DNA from: Chloranthus sessilifolius
Taxonomy: Eukaryota > Streptophyta > Magnoliopsida > Chloranthales > Chloranthaceae
Assembly (NCBI GenBank): GCA_021018995.1
Contig: CM037588.1
Location: forward strand, 144,851,725 to 144,915,724
Reading direction: 5' to 3'
DNA: 64,000 nucleotides
Each line of letters opens with the position of its first letter. Position 1 is the stretch's first letter. Shown here piece after piece: positions 31,415 through 44,554 of this stretch. The notes under the pieces were generated by a model. That model was given only the letters and a program-made list of their open reading frames with translations. It made no database searches and was not told where the DNA came from. The position numbers were made by a program, and so were the translations under genes.

Positions 31415-34400
31415 TTGCCATTTCCTCAAACTTTGAATGGCCCTACCCCTTTTGATAAGGGAAATGCACAGATAGAGGAAATGATGGAGACCTTTAAGCA
31501 GATAAAAATTAATTTGCCTTTACTTGATGCAATTAGACAGGTCCCAGCCGATGCCAAATTTTTGAAAGACCTTTGTACCCAGAAAAGGAAAGCTAGAGGC
31601 CATTTGTCCAAAAAGGTCTTTGCAACTGATACAGTTAATTCTGTATTAAACATGACAATGCCTAAAAAGTTACAAGACCCAGGGATACCCACTATTCCCT
31701 GCATAATTGGAGACCACACAATTGGCAGGGCCCTTCTAGACCTTGGAGCCAGTGTTAACCTGCTGCCATACAGTGTGTATCAGCAGCTAGGTTTGGGGGA
31801 GCTAAAACCCACTCCCATTGTGCTATTAACGGCTGATAGGTCTGAGAGGAGACCCATGTGAGTGGTCGAGGATGTCTTAGTGGGGGTAGACAAGTTATTT
31901 TACCCTGCAGACTTCCTTGCTTTGGACATGGACTGCAACAAGAGTACATCCCCTATACCTGTTATTTTGGGCAGGCCATTCTTGGCCACAGCCAATGCAT
32001 GCATTCAATGCAGGTCAAGGATCATAGAGGTAACTCTCAGACATATGAAGGTCGAACTTAATGTGTACAATAGTGCAAAGTACCCTCATCTGGACAATGA
32101 GGAAAGCAAAGCTTTGCAGTGGATGTACTAGAAGAAGTTGTTGAAGAAGAACTGCCCACTCTGCTGGAGTGGGGCAATATTGTCACAAGTTTAACTGAAG
32201 TTTGGGACATGGTAGAGGAAGGAAGCCCAGCTGTTATGCCAGAAGACATGCCCACATTGAAGTCTTCTGTGGGCTTAGTGCAACATTCCATTTGAAAACC
32301 TACATTGTTGCCCCTTCCTCAAACCAACAAAGCACCAATCTTGTCATCCACCCAACAAACCCCTGATCTGGACCTCAAGAAGCTTCCAGAAACATTGAAA
32401 TATGCTTTCCTTGAGAAAGATGAAAAATTTCCTGTAATTATCTCCTCTCTTACCAATGAGCAAGAGGAAGAATTACTAACAGTCTTGAGGAAGCACAAAA
32501 AGGAAATTGGTTGGTCCCTTACAGATCTAGGAGGGATAGATGCATCAATCTGTATGCATAGGATCCATTTGGAGGAGGGCTCAACACCCTCCAGAGAAAT
32601 GCAGAGGAAATTGAATCCTCACATGCAAGAAGTGGTCCTAAAAGAAATCATCAAATTGCTAGATGCTGGGGTAATTTACCCCATTTCTGATTCTGAATGG
32701 GTGGCACCTATCCAAGTGGTGCCCAAAAAATCTGGCATAACAGTCATCACGACTGAGTATGGAGAGTTGAGACCAGCCAGGGAGACCACTGGCTGAAAAG
32801 TTTGCATAGATTATCGAAAGTTCAACTCCAAGACCAGAAAAGACCACTTCCCTCTCCCCTTCATCGATCAAATTTTGGATAAGTTGGCTGGAAAAGCTTT
32901 TTACTGTTTTCTTGATGGGTACTCAGGGTATAACCAGATCAAGAGAAAACTACATTTACTTGTCCTTTTGGCACCTTTGCTTACAGAAGGATGCCTTTTG
33001 GGCTGTGTAATGCCTCAGCCACCTTTCAGAGGTGTATGTATGTCATATTTCTGATATGATTGACAAATTCTTGGAAATTTTTATGGATAATTTTTCTATA
33101 TATGGGGACAGTTTTAGCTAATGTCTGCAACACCTCCACCTGGTCTTGCAAAGATGTGAGGAGACCAATCTGGTCTTAAGTTGGAAAGAGAGCCACTTCA
33201 TGGTAACACAAGGTATTGTGTTAGGCCATGTAGTCCCTAAAGAACGGATTGAGGTAGATAAGGGTAAAGTTGACCTCATTACAAATTTGCCCCCTCCAAG
33301 AACAGTCAAACAAATCAGATCTTTCCTTAGACATGCAGGATTCTACAGGAGGTTCATTAAAGACTTCAGCAAAATTGCTAAACCATTGTGCCACCTGCTC
33401 TGCCAGGATGTGTCCTTTGACTTTTCTGCTAAATGTCTTAAGGCTTTTGAAACTTTGAAGATTTGCCTCACCTGCCTCGACTCCAAACACACGCACTGAT
33501 GTGTGATGCATCCGACTTGGCAATAGGTGCTATTTTGGGACAAAGAAAAGATAAGCTGCCAGTGGTCATTGTCTATCTCCGCAAATCACTTGTTGAAGCT
33601 CAGCTGAATTACACCACAACTGAGAAAGAGCTTCTGGCAGTGGTTTTTACTGTGGACAAATTTAGACCTTACCTATTTGGGTTTAAAACTATAATCTTCA
33701 CTGACCACTCAGCATTGAAGTACCTATTGTCCAAGAAGGATGCTAAGCCCAGGCTGATTAGATGGATACTCCTATTACAGGAGTGTGACATTGAAATCAA
33801 GGATAAAAAGGGTGTGAAAAATGTGGTGGCTGACCACTAGTCCAGAATTGTGTTGGAGAAATATATTGATGATCCTACAAATGATGTTTTCCCGGATGAG
33901 CAATTGTTTGCCATCCAATCCTTGGTTCCTTGGTATGCACACATTATAAATTATCTAGTTATAGGCAAGATTCCTGCCCATTGGACCAAAATGGACAAAG
34001 ACCTATTTTCTCACAGGTCAAATTCTTTTTCTGGGAGGAACCTTGCTTATACAAGTATTGTGCAGATCAAATCATCCGAAAATGTGCTCCAGAAAGTGAT
34101 GTCCCCAGTATTCTGGCCATGTGCCATGAAAATGCCTGTGGAGGCCACTTTAGTGGAAGAAAAATAGCTGGCAAAATCTTACAGTGTGGGTTTCATTGGC
34201 CTTCTTTATTCAGAGATGCCAATACACACTGCAGGACCTGTGAAAGATGCCAGAAATTAGGAGGGTTGTCCAAAAGAAACTCAATGCCTTTGCAGCCCAT
34301 CCTTGTTGTGGAACTGTTTGATGTCTGGGGTATTGACTTTATGGGCCCTTTTCCTCCTTCCAATGGTTATCATTTCATCTTAGTGGCAGTGGATTATGTT

Positions 34401-35220
34401 TCAAAATAGGTAGAAGCTATTGCCACAAGAACTAATGATAATCAGGTCGTCCTCAAGTTTATAAAGCAGAATATCTTCTCAAGATTTGGAACCCCTATAG
34501 CCATTATCAGTGATGGGGGTAGCCATTTCTGCAATAGAAATTTCGAGAGCTTGCTCAAGAAATATTCAATCACCCATAGGATTGCTACTCCCTACCACCC
34601 ACAAACCAGTGGGCAAGTTGAAATTTATAATAGGGAGATCAAGCACATCCTTGAGAAGACTGTGAGGACTGACAGGAAGGACTGGGCTGACAAGTTAAAT
34701 GATGCATTGTGGGCTTATAGGACTGCCTATAAGACTCCCATTAGTATGTCCCCATTCAGACTAGTTTATGGCAAGGCCTGTCATCTCCCAGTAGAGTTAG
34801 AACATAGGGCCTATTGGGCCATTAAAAATTTAAATCTAGACCTAACTTCTGCTAGTCATCACAGGTTGCTGCAGCTGTCAGAATTGGATGAGCTGAGGAT
34901 GGATCCATATGTCAATGCCCGGATACAAGGAAAGGTCCAAGGCTTTCTTTGACAAAGGTCTGTTGAGAAAGAGCTTAATAGCTGGTGACAAGGTTTGGTT
35001 GTTTAACTCCAAACTTAAATTTTTTTCTGGCAAACTGAAATCCAGATGGGAAGGTCCCTACATTGTCATGAGTGTTTCCTCATCTGGTGCTATGGAAATC
35101 AAGTATCCCAAGTCTGGGAAAACCTTAAAGGTGAATGTTCAGAGGCTTAAGCCTTGTTTCGAAAAACCTGCTGAACCTATGGACACCATTCACTTTCAAG
35201 GGGATCCTTCATTAAACTGA
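31415..35220 (+). pseudogene. Element 4 pol remnant: protease, RT, RNase H, integrase
   Basis: Protease: IGRALLDLGASVNLLPYSVY, then PVILGRPFLATANACI. RT: the PHMQEVVLKEIIKLLDAGVI start and a YRKFN-type site. RNase [21 protein letters not shown], then [20 protein letters not shown]. Integrase: zinc region CRTCERCQKLG, core [39 protein letters not shown] and the C-terminal KSRWEGPYIV. There is no chromodomain. Several breaks are present. Confidence 0.88.
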
Positions 35221-36260
35221 TCCACAGGTGTGTCAATATTGTATCATATGTACTTTGGTTTTGATAGATTTGTCTTGCTTTCTTTTGTTCAAATTCTCTA
35301 GAAAATTTTAGTGGCCCCACCTGAATCTGGACCTGTCTGGTTTGAATTCTTTATGCTTGGTTTGATGATTACTGCTCTTGGATTGATGGTTTTTGCCTGA
35401 ATGCACAATGTTGGATGGTGATTTTTGCTGTCTATGTTTTAATGTTTGATCTTAATGTGTCTGGGGGTACTTATGGTGGAGAGTCATGCCTAGGATCCAG
35501 CCACAACACAAATGAAAATGGCAGAACAGGGAGCACATGCTCTCTGTTTACTACTTTGCTGTCGCTGGGTTCAAAAGGAGGCCTGAGAGACTCTCGCACA
35601 GTTCACATAGAACCCTTCAATAGCTGTCGCGAGATTCAAGTAAACCTGGGAACCTCTAGTGTGATCCAAATAGAGCATTTCACTAGCTGTCGCGAGGTTC
35701 AGCAGAAAGCCTGGGAGACTCTCGCACAATTCAAATAGAATACTTCATTAGCTGTCGCGAGATTCAAAGTGAACCCTAGAGCCTTTCGCACAATCCAAAA
35801 GGAGGCCTGGGAGCCTCTCGCGTAATTCACATGGAATTCTTCACATGCTGTCGCACACTCCTAGGTAAACCTGGGAGATTGTTGTGCAATCCAAGTTGAA
35901 TAGCACCTTCGCTAGGTTTCATTTCCAATCCCGTGACCAGATACTTCCAAAGCGCGCCAAGCTTAGCGACAAGTATTTTAACCCCGCGCTTGTCTCCCTT
36001 TCCAGTACTCTCTCTTCCTTCTTCATCCAGCGAAACCCTAGCTTCTGGCGCTCTTCTCCCTCTCTCCTCCAGCGTCCATCCTACAACCCATCATTCACAC
36101 CAGGAATCTATAGATTTGTTCCTAACGTCATCCCCATCAATTGCCCTCTGCTCAGAGATCTAGTGGTGCACTGTGCGTCAGATCGAACAAAACCCTACAA
36201 TTTTAGGGTAAGCACTTAAATCTCAGTCCCCATTTATCATATTCAAAAGTCGAGTTTGGA
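35221..36260. repeat. Element 4 spacer with TCGCGA-type array (35560-35870)
   Basis: Noncoding stretch between integrase and aORF. From 35560 to 35870 a degenerate unit of 60-80 bases recurs, with GCTGTCGCGAGATTCA and GAGACTCTCGCACA-like words. These match the words of this element's own LTR. The aORF begins about 390 bases later; only a weak TATTTTAA string (near 35965) lies between. Confidence 0.75.
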
Positions 36261-37197
36261 ATGGCCTCTAAGAGTGCACCAAAGAAAAGGGGCAAGGATA
36301 AAACCCCTGTTGAGCCCGCTGCTAAAAAGGTCAAGAATTCAAAGTCACAGATAAAAGGGAAAGAAGTGGTTGAGGAGGTGGAGGAGCCAACCCCTGAGTT
36401 TTCTACACCCTCCGAGCTCATGGCTTCAATCCCCTTGGAGCTTGAGACAACTTTCGACCTGCCCTTCTTCGAGAAGGAGCCTCTCTCTGCCCCTGCCATT
36501 CAATTCATGAGTAAGGCTGGCCTGACACCCTTGATGAGAGGAATTCCAGCACTAGCCTACCCTAGGCTAGTGCAACTCTTTTACCAACACATCAGGGTCA
36601 CCAAGGACAAAGATGGACAGGCAGGTCTACTGGTGTTGATTGAAGACTTCGACATGTTGGTTAGCCCCAAGGTGATTGCTGAGGTTTTGGGTATCCTAGC
36701 TGCATTTGGCCCTAGCTGTGGATATGACCCCCCCCCTGAGTGCCTCAATTGATACAATTGCAAGGGCTTTGACTAGAGGATTAAAGGCCTCAGGGGATTC
36801 TATCAGAAGAAAAGAGTTGGAGCCTAGACTCCTTTTCATTGACCAGGTCCTGAGAAAGAACATCTACTGTTCAGGCCATCAGCAGGAGAGGAGAGCTCCT
36901 ATTGCTGATGTTGTCTACTCGTTCTCTCTGGGCCATGACTTCCATGCCGCTTGGTTAATGTTTGAGGCAATGAAGGATCTAGTGGATAAATTGGGGCAGA
37001 ACAAGAAGCCACACACACTCCCCTATGTCAGAGTCATCACCAAGCTACTAATAAAGGCGGGGTACAAGATAACAAAAACTGAGGAGACTACCACCCTTGC
37101 CCCTACTACTTTTGCCAAGAGGCAATGGGGAATCAGCAGGAGCCTGATGGAGGCACAGAAGAAGAAGAAGGCTGAGACTCAGGCCCTTCCCAAGTAA
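36261..37197 (+). pseudogene. Element 4 aORF, same domain type as the chromovirus aORFs
   Basis: Starts MASKSAPKKRGKDKTPVEPA, a basic Ser/Lys-rich head like MPPKTRL in elements 1 and 2. The globular part carries AYPRLVQLFYQHIRV, FIDQVLRKNIYCSGH, FHAAWLMFEAMKDLV and LPYVRVITKLLIKAGY. These parallel YYPRLVRLFYQ, WMLDSIIKCNLYP, WFDATMLVLEG and YARLISSML in the element 1 aORF. The function is unknown. In Athila elements this position is often called envelope-like, but I see no signal peptide or membrane segment here. It is broken at about one point. Confidence 0.65.
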
Positions 37198-39411
37198 TCT
37201 GAAGGCGGTATTACAGGCCCACCCCTGACACTGAAGGAGAGATTCCAGAGCCTGTCATCACCACTGCTGCAGCAGCCACCTCAGCCCCCCCACCTTTTAC
37301 TCCAACATCCCCTACCCCAATTCCATCTCTTTCTCACCCTCCTCTGTCTTCATTATCCATGCCCACCCCCCCTTCTCCTGTGATTGGTACCTGGGAGGAC
37401 ACCACCTCCCATGTCAGCCCCTCACCATCCCCTACCCTACCTCAATACACAGCCCCAATACCCCCATCTTCTTCACATAAACCTGAAAACCCTCCATTCA
37501 TTTCCTACAAGAAACGGAAAACCACTAAGACAGCCCCCACCATCTCCCAGACACCACCCACAATCCCTTTTATCCCCACTGACACACCTCACATTAAAGA
37601 AGACACCACTACTGCCATGCCTACTACATCCCCATTCACAGACATAGACCTAAACCTTAACACAACTACAGGATTCCAAGCCTTTATGGCTAGTTTTCTT
37701 GACACCATGCCCACCCACTACAACCCCCTCCCGGACTCCCCAATTACCTCTCCACACCACTCACCAGAACCCCAATCTCTCCTTCCCTCCACTTTCCATC
37801 ATGCCCCTTCCTCACCTTTTCAACCTGTTCCATCCTCTACCCAAAATCAACCTCCCAGCCCAGACACACTGACACTCATCCTCTCCCTCATCCAAGACAT
37901 CCAATCCCAACTATCCACCACTACACACACCTAGGACCAGATGCAGACAGAACTCACATTCATTAAATCCACACTTCACACTTTGACAAACCCACCCACC
38001 CCTTAACAAAACACTCCAACCCCCCTGGTCCTTTCCCCACCCAACCCTGTCCCCACAATCCAACCATTCTCTTTCATACATTCCCCCTTCCCTTTTTCCC
38101 CACCCCATCACCCCTACTTCTAGTGAGCCTACCTCATTTTCTTTCCCCCCCATATCTTCCATCCCACCTCTTATCCTATGCCCTCCAACATTCACTGACA
38201 AACAGACACAAACAGACCCAGAACCTGTTGCCCTCCCCCAACAACTAGACCTACCCACTGATAAATCTACTTCCCCCACCCAAGACCAATCAAATTTTGC
38301 TCCTTCCACTTCTTCTCTGCCTATAGTACCCAAACATTTTTTTTACATCCCTCCCTATCTCACCATCCTCCATGCCATGAGGGATAATCCCTACCTTAGG
38401 AGGGATGTCCTGAGGGGCATGGCCCAACTTCGACAGTCCATTGAGACCCCCCTGCTACAGTAGATTGCTGAAATGGAGGAAGCCCATAGAAAGAAATTAT
38501 GGGTATCTCCCTGGGGTGGACTAACATCTTGGAGGCCTATGAGAAGGCAAAGACCATGGCTGCATATCATCAGATGAATTTAGAGCTGGAGAAGGCCAAT
38601 ACCAATGTGGAGAGAATGAAGGCCAGGATGTTTGAAAAGGGACTCAATAATGCCCAGGAGATCTTCAGACTCCAAAAGGAAATCCATGACACTGACCTCC
38701 TCAAAGTAAAAATTCATATCTCCTCATTGGAAGCTGCATTGGCTGCTGCCAGAACTGCAGCTCAGTAGTTGACCCCACTCTCTGTACTCTTGCCAGAACC
38801 TGAGCCTAAACCTTCTCCAACCCCAGCTGTCCAGGCTGAGGAGGCACACCCAATTGCCCAGCCAGATAAAGGAAAAACCCTTGTTGCCCCTCCTGCTGCG
38901 CCCCCTATTGAGAAGCCTCAACCTACCCCAACTCCGGCTATACAACCTACTGAGCAAACTTATCCTAAATAGAGGAAAGTCACTGCTAAGAGGACTGCTC
39001 CCATAGCAGCCTCTATTAAAATTGGCAAAGAGCCAGCTGCCCAGTCTAAGGAGGCACCACCACATGGCCAACCTGTCAAAGGGAAGACCCCAGAAGCCAC
39101 CACTGAACAAGACAAAGGAAAATCCCCTATGATCCCTCCTGAAGCCAAAATCAGAAAAATGAGGGAGAGGGCACCAAAGGCTCCAACCATGAAGAAACCA
39201 CCAGCCCAGCCAAAAAAACCAAGACAGCAGAAGAAAAAGAGCCCAACTAAGAAGAAACCCAAGAAGAAAAAGACCAAAGCTCCCTCAGATAGAACCAAGT
39301 CCAAGCCCAGTTCTGAGAGTAAAGCTGAAATGAGGAAACATGCAAAACAGATGGGTTAGGACTGGTTCACAGATTTCGATTCCGAGTCCTCCTCTTAAAC
39401 TAGATTGTACT
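37198..39411 (+). pseudogene. Element 4 aORF tail: Pro/Ser-rich and Lys-rich remnant
   Basis: A long Pro-, Ser- and Thr-rich stretch (37260-38340) comes first. A coiled-coil-like helix (NLELEKANTNVERMKARMFE, 38499-38768) follows, then Pro-rich and strongly Lys-rich segments (KPRQQKKKSPTKKKPKKKKT) and an acidic end. It probably continued the aORF product of element 4. It is broken in several places. The following 100 bases are a T-rich untranslated-like region. Confidence 0.5.
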
Positions 39412-39511
39412 TAGGCTTTTCTTTCTTTTCCCTTCTTTTCTTCTCATTGTAATTACAGTTGTACATATCTTCTTAGTTAATAGAATATTTTCTTTTTATA
39501 TATTTTTTCTT

Positions 39512-41416
39512 CGCTGTTTATAGTGATGCGTCGTATGGTGGTTTGGGCTGTGTCTTGAATCAGAATGCCAAAGTCATAGCTTATGGATCGAGACAGTTGA
39601 AAGAGCACGAGAAGGACAACCCGATGCACGATCTATAGTTGGCCACGGTGATTTTTGCACTTAAGATTTGGAGACATTACCTATACGGTAAGACCTTTGA
39701 GATTTTCACGGATCACAGGAGCCTCAAATACTTGTTCACATAAAAGGAATTGAATATGAGGCAATGAAGATGGATCAAATTTCTCAAGGACTATGACTGC
39801 ACTATCCAATACCACCCAGGTAAAGCAAACATCATGGCTAACGCATTGAGTAAGAAGAATTCGGCTCAGTTGGCTAGTCTCATTAGGGGACTTCATCGAT
39901 GGAAGCTATTGGAAGACCTCTTTTTGTATGATAAGAATATAGAGGTCAAGGATACTGGGGTACTGTTGGCAAATCTCACAATCAAACCAACTATTTTTTA
40001 TCGCATCCATGAACTTTAATTGAAAGACGCAGAGCTCCTAAATATTTGACAAGATGTGGCTGCCGGTGAAAGTGGGGACTTTTCCATCAAGGAGGATGGG
40101 TCATTGCTATTCCGTGGACGCTTATGCATAGCGGTTGATGCCGACCTACGACAAACCATATTGGACGAAGCTCATAAGTCCAAGTATGCCATTCATCCTG
40201 GTACTAAGATGTACCAGGATTTACGAAAGAGTTATTGTTAGAGAGGATTGAAGAAAAATATTGCAGAATATGTGTCGAAATGCCTAGTGTGTTAGCAAGT
40301 AAAGGTGGATCACCGACACCCAACAGGTCTATTACAACCTCTACCAATACCGGAATGGAAATGGGAGTCTATCTCTATGAACTTTATTGTGAGATTACCA
40401 AGGACGATGAGGCGCCACAATGCTATATGGGTAATAGTGGATCGAATGATGAAGTTGGCACACTTTCTGCCCTACAACATGACTTACACGGTGAGCAAGT
40501 TGGCGAATTTGTATATGAAAGAATTTTTCTGACTAGATGGTATTCCGACAAGCATCGTGTCCGACCATGATCCATTGTACACCTTAATATTTTGGTAAAG
40601 ATTTCAAAAAGGTATGGGCATTAGATTAGACTTTGGTTCGACATTCCATCCACAGAGTGATGGTCAGACAGAGAGAGTCAATCAGATTATTGAAGATATG
40701 CTTCGAGCTTGCATGATTGATTTTCAGGGATCGTGGGATCAACATCTTCCGTTGATAGAATTCACGTATAATAATAGCTTTTAGCAGAGCATTGGGATGG
40801 CTCCATATGAAGCACTATATGGACGGAGGTGTAGATCTCTGATCAACTGGGAAGAAACAAGTGACAAATTAATATTGGGACCAGAAGTCATAAAGAAATA
40901 TGCTGAGACCATTCATATTATACGAGAAAGAATCAAGATGGCACAGAGTCGGCAAAAAAGTTATGCAGATATTAAGCGATCGAGCATGGATTTTCACATG
41001 GGAGATCACGTGTTTGTGAAGATATCTCCAATGAAGGGTGTGATGCGCTTTAGAAAGCACAGAAAGTTGAGTCCTCGCTATATTGGACCATTTGAGGTAT
41101 TAGGAAGAGTGCGTGAAGTTGCATATAGGGTTGAATTACCCCCGCAGCTTCATAGAGTGTACGACGTGTTTTATGTTTCTATGTTACGGAAGTATGTGCG
41201 AGACCCAACTCATATCCTCAATGTGCCACCAGTTGAAATCTACAGGGATCTGACGGTCATAGAAGAACCAATGCAAATTTTAGACCGAGCCGAACAGGTG
41301 TTGCGCACAAAACAAATTCCTTTGGTGTTGGTCCAGTGGAAGAATCATGCTAGAGAGGAAGCGACGTGGGAACGTGAAGCTGAGATTTGTGATCAGTATC
41401 CTTCTTTGTTTCAGTG
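39512..41416 (+). pseudogene. Element 3 pol remnant: RNase H, integrase, chromodomain
   Basis: It begins at [20 protein letters not shown] of RNase H and continues through [11 protein letters not shown], the integrase zinc region, core and ALYGRRCRSLINWEE. It ends in the chromodomain-like LVQWKNHAREEATWEREAEI. Its closest relatives in the window are the pol genes of elements 1 and 2. No gag, protease or RT of element 3 is seen. Several breaks are present. Confidence 0.88.
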
Positions 41417-41564
41417 ATTGGAGAGAGAAAGGATTTTGTAATAGTCATTTGTGACTCCAATGTATGTAAACAAGTTAAGTCATGAATGAAGGGTTAAGCA
41501 TTTGAAGCCTATAACTTAAAAGTTGAGTAGAAATCTCAAAGACACAAAAATTGAGTGTTTTTTG

Positions 41565-41978
41565 CAAATTTCGATCGATCGAAATATTTTTGATCGATCG
41601 ATCAAAATATCCAGGCATAAAGTTGATATTCAGTACATTAAAGGCATGATAAATTCATTCGATCGAATTGATTTTCGATCGATCGAATTTAAAATTCGTT
41701 TGATCAAAAAGAGAATTCGTTCGGTCAAACTGAATTTTCGTTCGATCGAAAAGATTTTTCGTTCGATCAAAAATTTAAAGGTTGGGGGCCACCTGAGACA
41801 ACTCGATCGATCGAAATATTTTCGATCGATCAAATTTTGAATTTGACTAATCGAAATTAAATTCGATCGATCAAAATTAAATTTGATCAATCAAAATTAA
41901 ATTTGATCAATCGAAATTGCACTTTCATTCTGGTTTATTGACTTTCGATCGATCAAAAGTTATTCGATCGATCGAGCT
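41565..41978. repeat. Element 3 internal palindrome array (TCGATCGATCGA type)
   Basis: TTTCGATCGATCGAAA, TTCGTTCGATCGAAAAG and GATCAATCAAA-like words lie between pol and aORF. The word matches this element's LTR arrays (26050-26582 and 44555-45110) and differs from those of elements 1 and 2. Confidence 0.88.
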
Positions 41979-41981
41979 GCG

Positions 41982-41990
41982 CTATATAAA
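41982..41990 (+). promoter_or_regulatory. Candidate TATA box upstream of the element 3 aORF
   Basis: CTATATAAA lies a few bases after the last palindrome and about 190 bases before the ATG at 42176. It is the third instance of array, TATA, aORF in this window. Confidence 0.5.
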
Positions 41991-42175
41991 TATGAGCGGG
42001 GACTCATTTAATTAAAAATGTTAGAATTTTGGGGGTTTCCGCTTAGGGTTTTCGTGGCTTTCGTTTGGGGGAGCAAAGGACTGACAAATTGGGCGTGGAT
42101 TTTCTAAGGGATCAAATCCAAACCTCATCAAATCATGGCTCCCAAAACCCTAGATTTTCCTTTCTTCTTCAAACC

Positions 42176-43584
42176 ATGGCTCCCAAAACGAGATTAGCCT
42201 CCAAACCAACTACATCGAAGAAGCCCAAAACCACAATGGGTTCTTCGCAACCACCACCAAACCCTCCACCGCAACCCATTGCCGAGCCACTAGCCGCTTC
42301 ACAAGCACCTCTACACGACCAACCAACTGAATGGTGGACCGAGAAGGGGTTTGCATATGAATATACCATAGATCCGACCCTATTTGAGATGCCCAATGTG
42401 CCCAGCGTTGACGCTTGGGCACTTGACTACTTAGGAAAGGTTGGATTGGATAACCTATTGAAACCCATCCATCCATATTACTATCCTCACCTCGTGCGAC
42501 TCTTCTACCAAAACATGTTTGATGGCCCTAACCCTAAAACTACCATTTGCACCAAGATCGACAAAAAAATGTCTGTTTTTAACCATTCGATGGCCTGTAA
42601 AGCTTTGGATGTTTCGACGACTATGGCCCCGGAATAAATTTGTTGCCCCCAAACCCTCCAGATCTGACCCGTGATTACATTGCGGAGAGAATGACTCGGC
42701 GTAGGGTTGCATCGGGTCGAGCCATTAGACGAGACCACTTGCCGAGCTATATGTGGATGCTCGACACTATTTTTAAATGCAACCTGTACCCAATTCACCA
42801 TAAAACTGAGAGGTTAGGGGTGCTGATGCAAGCTCTATTTTATGCTTTTAAGGGCCGATGGTTCGATGCTGCTGCTGTGGTTTTTGAGGGATTGAAGCAT
42901 GGGAGGAAGAAATTGTTAGTGGCGGCGGAAAAGCCAAAGGAATACATCTCGTATGCGAGCCTCATTTCGGCTATGTTTGATGAGTATTCGGCGACCACCA
43001 TACACAAGATTTCTTCGTGAGAGCCTAAATCCTCCGACAATGTGGTGTTCTACACTTTCAAACAATGGAGAAAAACCTTCAATCGGCTGAAACCACACCT
43101 TCAGCCAGCTCTTCAAGTACCTCCTATCCCTCCTCAACCCCAAGAAGTGCCTGCTCAAGATTCACCACAACCAGACCAACCAGCTCCCGATGTTCCTCTT
43201 CAAGATCAGCCAGATATCATCCCTCCACGTTCACAGCCAGACTACGTACCAATACCACCACCTTATCATCAGGCAGCTCCCATGACCAATGAGGTGTTGG
43301 CAGCTCTCATATAGGAGAGTAATCGCCAGCTCAGTCAGCGGTTGGATTACTACGAGCTGCTTGTGGAGGACACCTTGCAAGCCATGTACCCTACCAACTA
43401 CCTTCAGAGGATGGCGGTCATGCGTGCGTAAGTATTTGGTACTTCTATGTCAGGCGCCGCTGCGGAGGAACCATTACCTGATGAGGCGGCAAGTGGGGAT
43501 CAGGCCGATGAGGAGACAGAGGACACGGCGGATCCTACTAGTACGACGGATCCTACTACAGCGGCGGGAGGAGCTGATGCTTGA
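42176..43584 (+). pseudogene. Element 3 aORF
   Basis: Opens MAPKTRLASKPTTSKKPKTT, then a Pro-rich linker, TEWWTEKGFAYEYTIDPTLF, YYYPHLVRLFYQ, LPSYMWMLDTIFKCNLYP, WFDAAAVVFEGLKHG and YASLISAMFDEY. It ends in a Pro/Gln-rich tail (43080-43310) and a worn acidic/Arg-rich end. It has the same domain layout as the aORFs of elements 1 and 2. The role is unknown. It is broken at about two points. Confidence 0.75.
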
Positions 43585-43947
43585 TACACTGGCAGAGTTT
43601 TGTGAGCTTAAGAGTTTCTTTTTGAAAGTTAAAATTTTTGAGGGTTATGTATAAATTTTTAACTATGGTGGCATGGTTGCCACATTTATTTTTCGTTCGT
43701 TATAACTACTGTGGCATGGCTGCCAAGCACATGTTTTCTTTTAAATTTTGCATCAATTTGTTAATCTTTTGATGGTCAATGATGCGTCTGAATGGACATT
43801 AATAGAATTTATTGTGTGTGGATTGTGTGTGTGTGATGAGGTTTTTGTGATGAAAAGGCTTGTTTAGCCATGTGTGGTACCTTTCGAGGTCACCCTTCTG
43901 ATGTCTACACCTTGCCGTTAGATTAATTTTTAAGGATAAAAATTTCT

Positions 43948-43960
43948 AAGGTGGGGAGAA
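43948..43960 (+). other. Element 3 polypurine tract
   Basis: AAGGTGGGGAGAA directly precedes the 3' LTR start TGTAACATCC. Confidence 0.8.
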
Positions 43961-44554
43961 TGTAACATCCCTAAGTTTTAACCCATAAATAGTACACCTC
44001 GATACGCATGTTGACGGTCCGTACGTTGATGACCATATCGATGGACTAAGTAATGTCTATAGATCAAATTCGATGGAAAGGATTTAATATAAGTAGGCTA
44101 GGTTATGGGCTAGTTAACCCTCATACACCCAACCTTGGTGTAGCTGTTTTGTACCTAAGCCTAGGGCTTGGCTATAAAAAAATGAAATAATTACCCATAA
44201 AAGCTTGCATTTATTTCCCTTTGTTGCATATGATTAGAAGCTAAGAGGGGAGAGGTTGAATCGAGGGCATTGATTGATTATGAATGTGAGATTCATTCAT
44301 TTGTGATGTGTGAAGCGAAGGATTTGATCGAATCAGAACAAACGTTGTTCACTTGGTGAACCCTAGTCCGATCTAGAAGCAAGGATTGGGGATTCGGAGG
44401 AAATTAAGGTATAGAATTTAAGATTAGATCATGAAATTGCGTTAGTTATTGTTTTTATTCAAATTAGGATCAAGGAATCATAAGAAATGGGGTTTGATTT
44501 GGAAAGAAAAGAGAACGAATGTGAAAACCCAAGAACAGATGAAATATGTTCAGT

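Larger units (their letters stand above)
26940..39511 (+). mobile_element. Element 4: Ty3/gypsy, Athila-like, inside element 3
   Basis: A 5' LTR of about 2.4 kb starts TGTTAAGACC and ends ATCTAACA. A tRNA-Asp-type primer binding site follows, then gag, protease, RT, RNase H, integrase without a chromodomain, a TCGCGA-rich spacer, an aORF and a long Pro/Ser/Lys-rich tail. tRNA-Asp priming and a 3' ORF after integrase fit the Athila lineage. No 3' LTR is recognised: near 39512 the sequence passes into the RNase H of element 3. Coding parts have about ten breaks. Confidence 0.85.

Noticed and set aside
36261-37197. Envelope protein for the Athila-like element
   Set aside because: No signal peptide, transmembrane helix or glycosylation-rich ectodomain is visible; it resembles the chromovirus aORFs instead.
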